A stretch of 13,525 nt of DNA, from NCBI GenBank assembly GCA_021778375.1, contig JAJYCM010000041.1:1-13525 (forward strand), read 5' to 3'. The translations under genes and the position numbers were made by a program. Under the pieces are notes generated by a model. It was not told the DNA's origin. It made no database searches and saw only the letters and a list, made by a program, of their open reading frames with translations. Source of the DNA: Bacteroidota bacterium. Its GTDB lineage: Bacteria; Bacteroidota; Ignavibacteria; Ignavibacteriales; Ignavibacteriaceae. Every line of letters starts with the position of its first letter. The first letter of the stretch is position 1. Below are positions 13,372-13,525 of this stretch, piece after piece.

Positions 13372-13525
13372 TTACTCTTGCGATTCTAACCAGCGTTCCG
13401 CATCAATTGCAGCCATGCAGCCAGTGCCAGCAGCGGAAATAGCTTGACGATAAGTTTTATCGGCAACATCTCCTGCAGCAAAAACACCTTCAATATTTGT
13501 ATAAGTTGAACCGGGTTTTACTTTT
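13372..13525 (-). CDS. trxB: Thioredoxin reductase, C-terminal end (5' part outside window)
   Basis: Only the last 50 residues are present; the gene continues past the right edge. Translation on the minus strand gives E-G-V-F-A-A-G-D-V-A-D, the second FAD-contact motif of thioredoxin reductases, then Y-R-Q-A-I-S-A-A-G-T-G-C-M-A-A. The tail is A-E-R-W-L-E-S-Q-E and a TAA stop (13374-13372). This end is highly characteristic of TrxB, the NADPH-dependent flavoenzyme that reduces thioredoxin in the cytoplasm. The CxxC active site would be upstream and is not visible. The gene converges on the DUF6249-like gene and shares its terminator. Related ferredoxin/thioredoxin reductase-like flavoproteins are possible, but this end fits TrxB best. 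Confidence 0.9.
   Translation of the reverse strand, partial: KVKPGSTYTNIEGVFAAGDVADKTYRQAISAAGTGCMAAIDAERWLESQE

Overview
This AT-rich 13.5 kb window most likely comes from the chromosome of a free-living bacterium of the Ignavibacteria (Bacteroidota/Chlorobi relatives). The main pointer is the secreted protein at 3719-4942. It ends in a type IX secretion sorting domain with the QNYPNPFNPSTTI tag that is very common in Ignavibacteriales. Bacteroidota-style features agree with this: AT-rich leaders, a TAnnTTTG-like -7 element and several TTG starts. The lineage is an inference. No mobile element, CRISPR array, tRNA or rRNA gene was seen.

Left part, plus strand (1-4942). First is the 3' part of a membrane-bound sigma-54 activator: CHASE2 sensor, transmembrane helices, coiled coil, AAA+ domain and an unusual C-terminus. 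It is followed by an exported, probably outer-membrane beta-barrel protein whose leader carries an imperfect -24/-12 type promoter. Next is a secreted seven-bladed Asp-box propeller protein with a T9SS tag.

Middle part, minus strand (11520 down to 5063). This is a tight run of eight genes: era, an EamA-family transporter, acylphosphatase, ispF, a DedA-family protein, lnt, a threonine aldolase and a 4HBT thioesterase. Most junctions overlap or nearly touch. Two of them use the same coupling design, GAGGTA followed after 6 nt by a TTGA stop/start overlap. It looks like a housekeeping operon for ribosome assembly, isoprenoid synthesis, lipoprotein maturation and metabolite clean-up.

Right part. 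An ECF sigma factor and a membrane anti-sigma-like protein (minus strand, ATGA overlap) diverge from a small membrane protein resembling DUF6249 (plus strand). The 231-bp region between them holds two oppositely oriented copies of the same bipartite element, TGTAACC-N16-AGTCATAA, one facing each transcription unit. This fits an ECF sigma factor that drives both its own operon and the divergent gene. The minus copy sits so close to the sigma start codon that its mRNA should be almost leaderless. A bidirectional terminator then separates this module from the 3' end of trxB (thioredoxin reductase), which runs off the right edge.

The most interesting items are the paired ECF promoters with their three-gene membrane module, and the CHASE2/sigma-54 activator next to a possible sigma-54 target gene.
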